Positions 45,389 to 55,671 of a DNA stretch of 64,000 bases are shown one piece after another. Below the pieces are notes generated by a model. The model worked only from the letters and a program-made list of their open reading frames with translations. It searched no databases and had not been told where the DNA came from. A program made the position numbers and the translations under genes. Source of the DNA: Raphanus sativus (Eukaryota; Streptophyta; Magnoliopsida; Brassicales; Brassicaceae). Within the stretch, counting starts at the first letter, position 1; every line of letters starts with the position of its first letter. The stretch covers positions 20,097,579 through 20,161,578 of the forward strand of contig NC_079517.1 in the NCBI RefSeq assembly GCF_000801105.2, given 5' to 3'.

Positions 45389-46315
45389 CTAATCATAGGT
45401 ATCAAAAGGCTGAGCCAATGCACCTTTGGTCCTTCTCCTACAAGAACAAGAAACCAAGTGCGCAAAGGAGCACACTACTGTCCATAGAAAATAGACAGAT
45501 TTTTCATCAAAGAGCTTCACTATAGATGAATCATGAAATATGAGATGCTCTTTGATGTTTAAATAGTCATGAGAATCAAATGCATTTGGTGGAAAGATAA
45601 AGTCAACTACTGGTTCAAACGAGGTCTTAACAAAGTAGTCAACTCTATCTCCATCAACTGAATAAAACACAATGTTCACATTCTCATGATTATTTTTGAC
45701 AAGGGGGTTTTCTATCTCAAGCAAGAGCTTATCCACATCAAGCTCATCCCCTATATCAGCAAGAGAAAGAAGAGGTCTAGGTTCATTAAGAATCAAAAAC
45801 TCAGATTCGAGATCAAATGAAGCACATAGATAGCTCTTGTCAAAACAAACTTCAATATGATCTCTAGCAAGCTTTTCTATTCTCAACTCATCTAGTTTCC
45901 TAGTTTCACATATCATATCAAGACATTCATTGATGAGCACAAGAGAATTATGATCATGGGCAATGTTTTCACCACAAGGCAAGCATATTTTCTCAAATTG
46001 AAGTTCTAAAATGGAAATTTCTATACCTTCCAGCTGGAGTGGTGGAGCCCAATCCATTACCTCTTTAAGGTCATAGGCAACATTAAACTCATACTTTGTA
46101 ACCTCCCTTCCTTCAAGCTCTGCTCGATCCTTAATAAGCTCCAACCGGATCCTTCGTGCTAGGGATGTCTTTGCTGAACCTGGGTACTCCTTCTGAAGCT
46201 CATATAACATCACAAGTTGTGCTGGTGTGAGTATACTTGCATCAAAGTCATCTTGAATGTGATATTCAAATGTGTCTTCCTCTTCTTGTGGCTCCCCATG
46301 GTAACTTGAAGCCAT
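45389..46315 (-). CDS. Intact 308-aa ORF of unknown function in the young element
   Basis: The minus-strand ATG at 46313-46315 opens 308 codons (MASSYHGEPQEEEDTFEYHI at the start, ending KGALAQPFDTYD). Residues about 30-70 are a helical, charged segment (LTPAQLVMLYELQKEY, then SLARRIRLELIKDRAEL), followed by an acidic Leu-rich middle with two close Cys in EKICLPCGE and a C-terminal hydrophobic patch (YFLWTVVCSFAHLVSCSC). I see no nucleocapsid knuckle, protease DTG or polymerase motif and cannot name a family. It begins about 120 bases inside the primer site, where gag would normally start, so a divergent gag-like or accessory protein is conceivable. An in-frame TTG five codons upstream was not preferred over ATG. 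Confidence 0.6.
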   Translation of the reverse strand: MASSYHGEPQEEEDTFEYHIQDDFDASILTPAQLVMLYELQKEYPGSAKTSLARRIRLELIKDRAELEGREVTKYEFNVAYDLKEVMDWAPPLQLEGIEISILELQFEKICLPCGENIAHDHNSLVLINECLDMICETRKLDELRIEKLARDHIEVCFDKSYLCASFDLESEFLILNEPRPLLSLADIGDELDVDKLLLEIENPLVKNNHENVNIVFYSVDGDRVDYFVKTSFEPVVDFIFPPNAFDSHDYLNIKEHLIFHDSSIVKLFDEKSVYFLWTVVCSFAHLVSCSCRRRTKGALAQPFDTYD

Positions 46316-46433
46316 CTCTACAAATAACAAAAGCTAGAAGAAAAGGTTAGTAACTGTACAAAAGCAAAACAAAGCAAGAAAATAAAGCTTAGTCTCAAGA
46401 AAGATTGAAATCCTAATGATAAATCTACTAGTT

Positions 46434-46450
46434 CCCCGGCAACGGCGCCA
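46434..46450 (-). other. Primer-binding site (tRNA-Asp) of the young element
   Basis: The plus strand reads CCCCGGCAACGGCGCCA, a 17-base match to the 3' end of plant tRNA-Asp with CCA; the complement on the element strand is the primer site, 3 bases from the 5' LTR. Confidence 0.9.
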
Positions 46451-46453
46451 ATT

Positions 46454-48160
46454 TGGTATTGGAAGTTTTCAATGCTCCCAAGTCAAATGATAGTATATAA
46501 AGGTTGTCGAACCACAGAGAACTAGTGATCTATAGCACCAAGAATACACAAACTATCTTAATCTAAGCAAATATGAAGATGATGATGGTAACAAACTAAG
46601 GTCCTAGAAATATAAACAAGGTGATCTCAAATCCAAACTAGAAACAAATGCAAGAATTCAATCAAATGCTAAGGTGGACTCATGGGACTAGGGACTTGAT
46701 TTTGGGTGACTAAGATCCAAACTAGAGTGGCAAACTATCAATCAAACACTTTCCTTATGCCTAGACACAACACTAAACAAGCTCTATCTCTAGATGAATG
46801 CTCTTTTGCTAAAGCAACTCAAGCATCTAATCTCTTAGGTTGAATGTTACTAAAGCAAACATGGAGAACAAGTCTAATAGCAATCTTAGCCTCTTTAACA
46901 ACAAATTTCTTTGGCAAAGTAGACTAAAAGCATTGAAGAGTTGGTTCAGACATTTTATCATACACCTTTCGGGCAGGAAATGTCTAGGGATCTATTTTAG
47001 TATGATCAAGACTAAAATAGCATTGAGAACCCTCAACAAGCAAAGAAATAAGTAGATCTAACACTAAACACTCTAGATCTTCACTAATCACCCTTAATCA
47101 CCCTAACCCATGAGTCCAAAATGTGTCTACTCCCTAATCTTCATGATAAACCTCAAATCCATATGAGATTCAAGGCTAATCATGTTAATGATTAAGAGAA
47201 ACAAGATATAAGATGAAGAAATTCCTTAGAATGATAAAAAGATTCAAGCTTTTACAAAATGAGGCAAAGTCTAGAGAGAAAAATGAGATACATTAGGGTT
47301 TTTGGGTCTAAATCTATTTATAGAGGTGTACAAATCGAGCTGGTTTAATTGAAGTAAACCGGGTCAAACCGGACTAAACCGATCAACCATTTGGTTTCGT
47401 GCATCTTCTTCTCCCAGCGGCTTCTTGCCCGCTCCATCAAGCCGCTCCAGAGCTCGCAGCGGTTACCTTGGACCGCTCTATCACGTCGAAATCAAACAGG
47501 GAGGTGGCGATGCATAGCGAGCGGTCAAGCCACACCGCTGCGTCAAGCCGTTGAGATTGCTCCAGCTCGGACTCCATCTTCTTCGTCCCAAGCTTCTCCA
47601 TAGCCGCTACAGCACTACCTCGTCATCAATCTGAACTTCTCCGGCGATCTGTATTGAGTTCGACGCCGTCAACTCCCCCGTCGTCAAGCTCGAACCAAGC
47701 CGTAACTGAGCTTCACCTTCGTCGTCGGAACCAAATCGCACGGAGGTCTTCGCTTCAAGCTTCGTCGCGAGCCAACCTTCCTTGGCTCTTCTCCATCTCC
47801 GAGCTCTCCTACATCGCAATCGGCAATGGCACAACCACCACGAACTTCGTCTTCATCGGAATCGAGCCTCGCCGTCGTCAACCAGTCCGGCCAGAAGAAA
47901 GCTCGAGGAGAATCAATGGCCAACTCTTGGCTTTTTGCAACATTGGTCCCTGAAACTTTTGGTTCCTTTCAGTTCGGCTCCAAACTTCCAAAACGTGCAG
48001 TTTAACCCTTGCATTTCGCCCCAAACTTCCAAATGTGCATTCCAACCCCTGTCAAATGCAATTATGCATGCAAATGCAATATATACATCTAAATGCACTC
48101 TAAAATGATCATAATAAACTAAAACATGAATCTAAAAACCTATAAAATCATGAGATATCA
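46454..48160 (-). repeat. Right (5') LTR of the young element
   Basis: 1707 bp. This copy would drive transcription toward lower coordinates. U3 (right side) contains the GC-rich block at about 47395-47950, the TATA-like box lies at 47314-47323, and the AT-rich R/U5 part extends to 46454. Confidence 0.95.
47314..47323 (-). promoter_or_regulatory. TATA-like box of the 5' LTR
   Basis: The plus strand CTATTTATAG reads CTATAAATAG on the element strand, a near-perfect plant TATA box with a GC-rich region upstream. Transcription would start about 30 bases to the left, near 47285. Confidence 0.6.
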
Positions 48161-48165
48161 ATAAT

Positions 48166-49211
48166 GTAAGGGTAGAAGAGCCATATTGAAAAAATAGCTC
48201 ATCCAAAAAAGTAAAATTCTATGCATGCAAATTATGATGTTATTCTTGTATATAGAGTGCAAATACTTTTTTTTTGTTTGTATGATAAAACTATTTACTA
48301 ACTTTTGTTAACTAAAAGGCTAAATACAGAAAATCTGATAAACAATATTTTATTCTATTTTTGTTCTATTTCTTTTCAAATTTCCCTAATAAAATTTATT
48401 TATATTCGTTTTGTTTGAAAGAGTACAAAATGGATAACACTAATCACTAAATTTAGATAACATTGTGTGCTGTGACCAAAATCACATAATCAATATACTA
48501 TAAAACGGCAACGATGAGTGTCGTTTACCGTCCAAAGTATTTGTTTTTAGTACCGGTAAATGCAGACCGTCGAAACACTGACATCTGTCGATCATCGGAA
48601 ACATGTGAGTCGTCCTCTGTATTTCATCCCACTAGCGTAACAGCGAAGGTGTTTTACAGTCTCCAATCCTTTTATAGCACGTAGGAATTTGAGACCGACG
48701 TATCGCAACTAACGTATGTATGTATACTCGCGCAGCTGTCGCTTTATCTGCTTGTTAACGTGAAAGCGACCGGTTGAGTAATTGTTTTCTTTTTTTCTCT
48801 CAAGTAAAAAGGGTTAATTACGAAAACACCCATCCTTTAATGTGTCTTAATTTTCCGAAGATTTGCGCCGCGTTACAACCCTCATAGTTATCTCTTGTTT
48901 CAAATCCAGAGAGAAAAAGAAATGATTTTTCTCATGAGGTTCTGATTTTCCCTTTTGTGTGGTTTTGTTCTTACAAGAAATCAAAAGGATTTGCTGCTGG
49001 AAAGTTTTTGTTTTCGTCCTTACCGTGAGCTAAGATTACTCAGGTGATTTTACTTGTTTATGTTTCTGGAGATTTTGTTTGATTCTCACGAACCCTAAGT
49101 TTCGTAGATGTTGTTCGTTCGGGTTTAAAAAAAAGTTTGTGTCTTTTTTTTTTTCTAAATTAGTTTGTCTTTTTCTGAATATCGGTTGTCGGAATTTCTT
49201 TTAGGGGAAAT
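48166..49211 (+). promoter_or_regulatory. Upstream region and leader of the PWWP gene
   Basis: About 1 kb of non-coding DNA. Near the gene a GT donor after 'actcag' at about 49043 and an acceptor in 'tttcttttag' at 49204 could define a 5' leader intron of about 160 bp ending eight bases before the ATG, an arrangement common in plant genes. No clear TATA box was seen. The young retrotransposon begins about 1.05 kb upstream. Confidence 0.45.
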
Positions 49212-51875
49212 ATGGAGATGGAAACTGTTGCGGGGGTCGGTGAAGAGACAAGACCTAAAGCCAACTCTGGGTCAGCAAAAGAATACGACGTCGTGGCCTC
49301 AGGTGAGAACGGTGTTAGGGTTTCTGAAAACGGAGATGAGTCTGGTGTTATTGAAGATTGTGTGATGAATGGAGTTTCGTCGTTGCTAAAGCTTAAGCAA
49401 GATGTAAGTGAGAATAAAGATGGTGAAGAAGAAGAAGAAGAAGAAGAAGAAGAAGAGGAAGAGGAAGAGCATGGATACCAAGTAGGAGATTTTGTGTGGG
49501 GCAAAATCAAGAATCATCCATGGTGGCCAGGTCAGATATACGATCCATCGGAAGCTTCAGAGTTGGCGTTGAAGAAGAAGAAGAAGCAAAAGGGGAAGAA
49601 GCTGCTGGTTGCGTATTTCGGAGACGGGACGTTCGCTTGGTGCGGTCCCTCGCAGTTGAAACCGTTTGCGGAGAGTTTCGAAGAGTGTTCCAACGCCAGC
49701 AACGCGAGGAGCATTGTAACCGCGGTGGAAGAGGCGGTCGAAGAGATGGGTAGACACATGGAGCGTTTACTACTAAAACGCAGCGGCGGCGATTGCGGCG
49801 CAGAGGCAGAGGACCGTGTGGTTAAGAACGCTGGGATAAAAGAAGGTGTTGTCGTTCGTGAGGTGAGGAGAGAGATGATTTCTTCTCTGCTGGTTGGTAA
49901 ACCTGAAGGGATTCTCCAAGATGTTAGAGGATTTGCAGCGACGGTTAGTTTCGGCGGTTTGCTTGAGCTTGAGGTTGTGAAGCGGAAGGTGTCTGCGTTT
50001 TACCGGTCTAAAGGAGGATATGGTTTGACTGAGTTTCCTGAGCCACAACCAGTTCCGGGACTTGAAGACAAGAACAATGATGATGATGATGATGATGAAG
50101 ACGAGGACTTTGATGAAGGTGGTGCTAAACGTTCGACAATAGAAGAAGAAGAAGAAGCGGAAGAGAAGTCGTCGATTCAAAGACGGTTAGAGAAGTGCTC
50201 AGGTTTTCCTGATCATAGGCTGCAACACAGGAGGAAGCAGAAGAGCATTGCTGAGATATTGGAGAATGAGTCTTGTGCTATGGTGAGACTTGAGATAGAG
50301 TCTGATGATCAAAAGGGGAAGTCGAGTAGGAAGAAGGTCAAACGTAGCGATGAGGTTGCACTTGTAGCCACCACCAATCCGAGGAGTAGAAGAATGAAAG
50401 AAGATAGCAAAGGCAAAAGGAAGAGGAAGAAGGATGGGGATGGGAGTGGAGGAGAGAGAGAAGAGGATGAAACAGATAACGATTCAACTCCGTTAGCTTC
50501 ACTGCGAAAGGGGCCGAAGGTTGATGCTGCTTCAAGTGGCGAGACCTCCACACAAACAGGAAAGAGAGAGAGGAAGAAGAGCAAGTACTTTTCGTCTGAG
50601 TTCTTGTCAGATTTTTCATCTAAAGGCAGAAGAAAGACCAAAACTGAACCTGAATCTTGCATTGTTCCAAGTCAGAGCCAAGTAGGAGGAGGAGAGCTGA
50701 TGGCCGATGGTGCGAGTAATAGCCTCGTGGTGGTGGAAGAGGACAACCCTTGTGAGTTATTACTATTGGAGAATGGTGAAGTTCATCAGGAACTTAGTAA
50801 CGCTGTCGATTTTCTGAGATTGGGAGCTACAGCTGAGGAAATTCGGGATCTGATTCGTGTATCTGCTCTTGGTACAGAATATCCAAAAGACAGTAGCTCA
50901 AGAGACATGGTAAGAGAGTTCATGTCCATCTACAGAAGCTTCACATATCGTGAGGGTGTTAACAGCAAGTTTCTAGGGAGTTATAATACTGCAGATTCAG
51001 ACAAGGAAGAAGTGAATGGGACAGGCAAACCTGAGAAGAAGATTGAGCAACCTGGAAAAGAAGAGAATGAGACAGCAAAGAGACGGAGAAAACTAAAGAC
51101 GCAAGCTGATGAAGTAGAAGAAACCCGCAAAGAGGTGACTGAGACGACAAAGAAAGAGAGAAAGCGTAGGAAGCCTGAATCTGAGAAGAAAGCTGATGAA
51201 GAAGAGGAAACCCTAGAAGAGTTTACGAAGAAAGAGAGAATAGCTAAGAAGCCTAAATCAAGGAAGCAAGGGGATGAAGAAGAAGAAGAAGAGGCGAGTG
51301 GGTCAACAAAGAAAGAGAAAAAAACTAAGAAGCCTAAGTTTGAAGAACAGGAAACCCCGAGTGAGTCTGAGAAGAAGGAAAGAGAGGCAAAAACAAAGAA
51401 GCAGGAATCTGAGAAGGAATTTTCAGGAGCTGAGCTGTTTGTTACATTTGGTCCTGGTTCAAGTCTACCTAAAAAAGAAGTGCTTATTGGAATCTATGGA
51501 AAGTTTGGAGCTTTGGATGAAGAGAGAAGCTATGTTTCAGAGACCAGCTTCTGTGCCCGTGTTGCCTTCTTGAACGTGGACGAGGGAGAGACAGCCTTTG
51601 AGTCTTCACTTGAGAACTCTCCTTTTGGTTCTATTTCCACGGTGAAATTCAGACTCAAGTATCCTAATGAGAGAGCAGGGAAGAAGAAAGGTGAAGTTGA
51701 AGCTGAAGTTGCAGAGGCTAAAACTGTGGAGATGGGACATTTGAAGAAGAAGTTTGAGGAGATGATATCATTGGTGGATAAGTCTGAAAGAGGGATGACT
51801 GCAGAAGTTAAAGTGAAACTTGAAGAGGAGATGGTGAATTTGCTTGAGGAAGTAAGAAAGATGCCACTGTCTTAG
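49212..51875 (+). CDS. PDP3: PWWP-domain chromatin protein (887 aa), PDP3-like
   Basis: A single exon from ATG to TAG. Residues 71-86 are a pure Glu run. The PWWP domain follows at about 88-155: YQVGDFVWGKIKNHPWWPGQ, then VAYFGDGTFAWCGPSQLKPF, with the aromatic residues that form the methyl-lysine cage. Beyond it are an acidic (DDDDDDEDEDFDE) and basic nuclear-type linker, and Lys/Glu-rich repeats (ETTKKERKRRKPESEKK and similar, about 620-735). Near the C-terminus is a conserved RRM-like fold segment (AELFVTFGPGSSLPKKEVLI to FRLKYPNE, about 738-820) and a helical end. This order matches Arabidopsis PWWP proteins of the At5g40340 type; PDP proteins bind chromatin and work with FVE/MSI5 complexes in gene repression, including flowering control. 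The exact paralogue symbol is the least certain part. GAA/GAG microsatellite coding at 49425-49470 may vary in length. Confidence 0.85.
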   Translation: MEMETVAGVGEETRPKANSGSAKEYDVVASGENGVRVSENGDESGVIEDCVMNGVSSLLKLKQDVSENKDGEEEEEEEEEEEEEEEHGYQVGDFVWGKIKNHPWWPGQIYDPSEASELALKKKKKQKGKKLLVAYFGDGTFAWCGPSQLKPFAESFEECSNASNARSIVTAVEEAVEEMGRHMERLLLKRSGGDCGAEAEDRVVKNAGIKEGVVVREVRREMISSLLVGKPEGILQDVRGFAATVSFGGLLELEVVKRKVSAFYRSKGGYGLTEFPEPQPVPGLEDKNNDDDDDDEDEDFDEGGAKRSTIEEEEEAEEKSSIQRRLEKCSGFPDHRLQHRRKQKSIAEILENESCAMVRLEIESDDQKGKSSRKKVKRSDEVALVATTNPRSRRMKEDSKGKRKRKKDGDGSGGEREEDETDNDSTPLASLRKGPKVDAASSGETSTQTGKRERKKSKYFSSEFLSDFSSKGRRKTKTEPESCIVPSQSQVGGGELMADGASNSLVVVEEDNPCELLLLENGEVHQELSNAVDFLRLGATAEEIRDLIRVSALGTEYPKDSSSRDMVREFMSIYRSFTYREGVNSKFLGSYNTADSDKEEVNGTGKPEKKIEQPGKEENETAKRRRKLKTQADEVEETRKEVTETTKKERKRRKPESEKKADEEEETLEEFTKKERIAKKPKSRKQGDEEEEEEASGSTKKEKKTKKPKFEEQETPSESEKKEREAKTKKQESEKEFSGAELFVTFGPGSSLPKKEVLIGIYGKFGALDEERSYVSETSFCARVAFLNVDEGETAFESSLENSPFGSISTVKFRLKYPNERAGKKKGEVEAEVAEAKTVEMGHLKKKFEEMISLVDKSERGMTAEVKVKLEEEMVNLLEEVRKMPLS

Positions 51876-52391
51876 GATTATGTTTTTATGTTTTATGTTG
51901 GTTGAGACGTTTACAGGGGGGATTGTGAGTTTTCTGGAAAAAGCAAGGTCTTAGGATTATGTCTCTTATGTTTGTTGGTTGAGAATTTTCGAGACACTTT
52001 TACAGGTTTTTAGGATATTTATGGTCTTCTGCAACAAGAAAAACAAAACTATTTCTGAAGTTTATGATAACTATGATCGGATCGTCTCATAGGTTAGAAA
52101 AAATGGTCAAATGTCTTTGTCTTGCATTTTCACTAACTTTTAAGTTTCCCAAATTTGAGAAACTAAGCACATTCATGCCCTTTGGGTAGTACCATTCTCT
52201 TGACGGGTCACTGATACGGTAACACTGTTGTTACGAGTTAAATATATTTGAATTGATATCTGTGTTTGTATTATGAGCTAATTAGCTTAAAAACATAAGA
52301 AGATCCCGAAATTAAGAGAATACCAAAAACAGAAACTTGTGCAGATGTGGCAGAAAAGGATTTTTGCTTCGTGAATACCCTGGAAATTTTG
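51876..52391. other. 3' flank of the PWWP gene
   Basis: The segment 'aggattatgttt(t)tatgttt..gttggttgag' occurs twice (51874-51907 and 51953-51983), a small tandem duplication in the probable 3' UTR. No gene is seen in the remainder. Confidence 0.4.
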
Positions 52392-52407
52392 ACGACTCGT
52401 CTTCTTT

Positions 52408-53168
52408 TTTTTTAACGTTGGATTTTATTATTAAGCTTTAAGGCAAATTGTTTTTAAACAAAGAAAACTATCAAAACAAAAGTAAAGAATACACCAGTAG
52501 AGATCCAAAGTAAAATAACACATATCTTGCGTATGGATGACTAAAAATTTTCACATAAAAACTCCATATTTGTTTTTGGAATAGCTAAATCTCAAGGGAG
52601 ACTATCTTCGTATTGATCCAAAAACACCATGTTTCAGACTGAATTGAGAACGATTGTCACTCTCTTTTTAATACTCTAGTAGGAGCCACTGAGACAAGAC
52701 AACTCTTTATATTGCTTTATTGCTGATAATAGAGTCAAAGAGATTACAGTTCCATAGAATTTGATACTGCTTTTTGAAGTAACCATAATTTGCAGCAAGA
52801 ACTCCATCACTATCACATGAGGAACCATTAACGATTGAAGCCGGTAAGACCCGTGGCCACCATCCGCAGTAGATCTGTCAATTACTTTTCCTAAACGGTT
52901 CAATTGAACCGAAACCTTTGTCTTTCCAATTCTATTGGAAGAAACATACAAAAGAACAATAAAAAATTTGCCAGATTTAAAATAAATTGGCAATCGAATA
53001 AAATAAACAACCAGAAGTAAATCAGATCAAAGAAAGAGAAGCAGAACGAATCAAACAAGCCGATGACGGAGCTGTAGAAGCCTCCTGCCATCGGCTTGAA
53101 ACTATTAAAAAATCTCTCTTTTCTCTCTTGATGGCTAGGGTTTTAGTCTAGATTGATATAAGTCATCA
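52408..53168 (-). pseudogene. Retrocopy (processed pseudogene) of a polyadenylated transcript
   Basis: ACGACTCGTCTTCTTT stands at 52392-52407 and 53169-53184 without mismatch, a 16-bp target duplication. On the minus strand the insert starts with leader-like DNA ('aaaccctagcc', then AG-rich), has a first ATG at 53089-53091 (MAGGFYSSVIGLFDSFCFSF, open for 63 codons), and ends with a T/A-rich 3' end, an AATAAA signal about 13 bases before the end, and a short poly(A). That is a complete cDNA-like insertion made by LINE machinery. A second frame, 52676-52993, contains STADGGHGSYRLQSLMVP. I do not recognise the parent; it may be a decayed coding mRNA or a long non-coding RNA. Confidence 0.6.
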
Positions 53169-53184
53169 ACGACTCGTCTTCTTT

Positions 53185-53608
53185 ATTGTAGGTTTTTAGA
53201 GTTTTTTCTGACACAATATTTATAGCTAGATTTGGTAAGACAATATAAAGGTTTATTTGCTCAATAATCAAAATCATAATGGAAATTAAGTACATGATAT
53301 TGATGTTGCATAATTAAGAAACTATCATTTGTGTCACATATCATCCAGTTATAACCTCTGCATGTGCAAGTTGCCAGTACCAAAAAAAAGAAAGTGATAC
53401 GATGGTTTGTGAAGTCAACCCTCTTTTTTTTTTTTGCTTAAATCCCTTTGTGTTGTTGGAGATGATGTAACAAAATAATATATGGTAAATTAAGCACATA
53501 TGTATGATGTTAACAAAATAAAATGTAGCCAATATTTATTGTACACTATTCATATTCCACACAGTCAAACCGGAATGTTCTATTCCATATAAACAAAATA
53601 GTATACGA
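53185..53608. other. Intergenic DNA, no gene
   Basis: AT-rich spacer between the retrocopy and the tandem array. The only frame of note (53341-53532, minus) is low-complexity and unsupported. Confidence 0.5.
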
Positions 53609-54540
53609 GAGTGAATTAGTGAAACCTCCACCCAGATGATAACACTAAATCTTAACCTGAAAATATCAACCCACATCCGAGATATAAACATTTTCTCCCG
53701 TTTTCAAATAATGACATTTACCAGATTTATAATACTATACTACATGGTGGACATAGTATAGTACATTTAGAATGTACGAGAACTAAGCTTTACTTTTCGT
53801 TCAATAGTTCAGGGGACTTTAGTAGCAAAGTTATATATATATAATGTTGTACTACTATATTATTGAATAGAATAGACTAACATTACGATATAGATGGGTT
53901 CATATCACTAATACAAGTAACAAAGTAACAAGGGTGATTTAGTGAAACTCAACCCAGACGATAACACTAAACCCTAACCTGGAAATGAAAACACACATCC
54001 GAGATTTAAACAGTTTTCTCCGTTTTCAAATAATGAAATTCACCAGGTTCATAATACTATACATGGTAGATATAGTATAGTACTTTTAGAGGTACGGGAA
54101 CTAAACTTAGTTCTCATTCAATAATTCAGGGGACTTTAGTAGCAAGGTTATATGGATGTTGTACTACTATATTATTGAATGGAATAGACTGACGTTACGA
54201 CATATATGAGTTCATATCACTAATACAAGTAATAGAGTAATGAGGGTGAGTTAGTAAAACATCCACCCAGATGATAACACTAGACCCTAACCTGGAAATA
54301 TCAACCCAAATCCGAGATATAAACAGTTTTTTCCCGTTTTCAAATAATGACATTCACCAGATTCATAATAATATACTACATAGTGCATATAGTATTGTAC
54401 TTTTAAAGTGTACGAGCTCGTTCAATAATTCAGGATGAGTTAGTGAAACTCAACTTAGATGATAAAACTATACCCTAACCCGGAAATGTCAACCCACATC
54501 CAAAATATAAACAATTTCCCTCTACTGAGAAATATTGACA
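53609..54540. repeat. Tandem array, about 315-bp period, about three copies
   Basis: Units begin 'gtgaattagtgaaacctccaccc' at 53609, 'gtgatttagtgaaactcaaccc' at 53932, 'gtgagttagtaaaacatccaccc' at 54243 and 'atgagttagtgaaactcaactta' at 54434. Each repeats 'gataacactaaa(cc)ctaacctg', 'catccgagatataaacagttttctcccgttttcaaataatga', 'gcatatagtatagtac' and 'caggggactttagtagcaa'. Copies 1 and 2 are about 323 and 311 bp; copies 3 and 4 are shortened. Non-coding; it looks like a local satellite-type expansion. Confidence 0.8.
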
Positions 54541-55671
54541 GTAACCAAATTATTACATGTTTAAGAAATAGTATAGAAATATGTCACGAATAGTATGGTA
54601 CCCTTGCATAAATAACTACACTAAAGAATATATAGTATATTACTTCGTTCACCGAATATAGTATAGACGGCGCATCTTCTTCAATTCTTATTTTTTCAAA
54701 CGTGCTGATACACCTCCACTTTGTTCACCGTTGTTATTCTTCACCACCATATAAAGATCATCTTTGTCTCCTTTCTTTTTTTCCGACACAGCAATGCTTC
54801 TACCGGTCCGTCATCATCGTTATTTTTCACCATGGTAACACTAAAACAAAAACAAAAACAGAGTAAAAAACAGAAGCAGAACATTAACAGAGTACAAAAA
54901 CAGAAACATAAACACAATATAAAAATAAAAACAGAAACAGAGTATAAAAATAAAAACAGAAACAGAGTATAGAAACAAAAACAAAACAGAGTAAAAAGCA
55001 CGATGTCACCCCATTCTCTACGGTGCCATCTTCTCCTCCAAATTCAATTTCGTAAGCCATGAATCTTTGTTTTTTCCTTGCTTTGAGATAAAGTGGTGCG
55101 TGTTTGTACGTACCAAGAAGAAACAAAGATTTGATGAAAAGAGGAAGAAGAAGAGAAGATATGTGTATCAATAATAGCCACAATTTATTATATTATTTAT
55201 TTAATATTTAGTTTTAATAAATATTTCTCAGCAGGTTACATAGGTCACAACTAATGGGTAATATGACTATTTTTTATATTGTGGAGTTGGTATATAGATG
55301 ATCTAGGGGTTTTAGTTATGGAGTGAATTAATATTTGTTTGATGGTTGTACAATCCAGTTCCCCATAATATAAAGATTACGTTTAGATTATATGAACTCG
55401 CATCGGTAACTTAAATTATACAGTGGGTTCAGAACATCTTTGATTAATTTGCCTTGTTTTAATGAAATAGGTACAGTGATATTCTCAAAGAGGCTTTCAA
55501 TCCACAAGATCTCTAAAATAAATGGCATTTTTGGATAGCGAATTCATGGAAATATTTGCATCCTCTACATACAAAAATGTGTCTATGATTAATTTGTTTT
55601 GTTTCCGAAACTGAACGTCTATAAGTTGAGTGTAAACTATCAAAAAAAAATTATTTGCTAACACTATTTAC
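54541..55671. other. Spacer with a lysine/glutamine-coding minisatellite
   Basis: At 54838-54995 a purine-rich minisatellite repeats 'aaaacagaaacagagtataaaaat' with a period near 25-30 bp (about five imperfect units). It creates artificial open frames on both strands (54721-54972 plus, 54741-55001 minus). Flanking sequence such as 'tgtcaccccattctctacggtgcc' looks genic in composition but shows no domain. Confidence 0.5.

Larger units (their letters stand above)
41824..48160 (-). mobile_element. Complete young non-autonomous LTR retrotransposon (LARD-like, 6337 bp)
   Basis: LTRs at 41824-43530 and 46454-48160 are both 1707 bp, have TG...CA ends and differ at only four positions by my comparison. 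The 5-bp duplication ATAAT is perfect (41819-41823 and 48161-48165). The primer site (46434-46450) and purine tract (43531-43545 on the opposite strand) show minus orientation. The 2923-bp interior has no gag, protease, RT, RNase H or integrase, only one 308-codon ORF and about 1.85 kb of non-coding DNA, so it needs enzymes in trans, presumably from an Athila-type relative with the same primer site. At commonly used plant substitution rates four changes in 1707 bp mean insertion on the order of 0.1 million years ago. Confidence 0.95.

Noticed and set aside
49425..49470. Frameshift suspicion in the Glu run of the PWWP gene
   Set aside because: The frame is open through the run and joins a perfect PWWP domain, so no shift is needed.
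54721..55001. Lys/Gln-rich plus-strand protein and Phe/Cys-rich minus-strand protein
   Set aside because: Both are translations of a purine-rich minisatellite.
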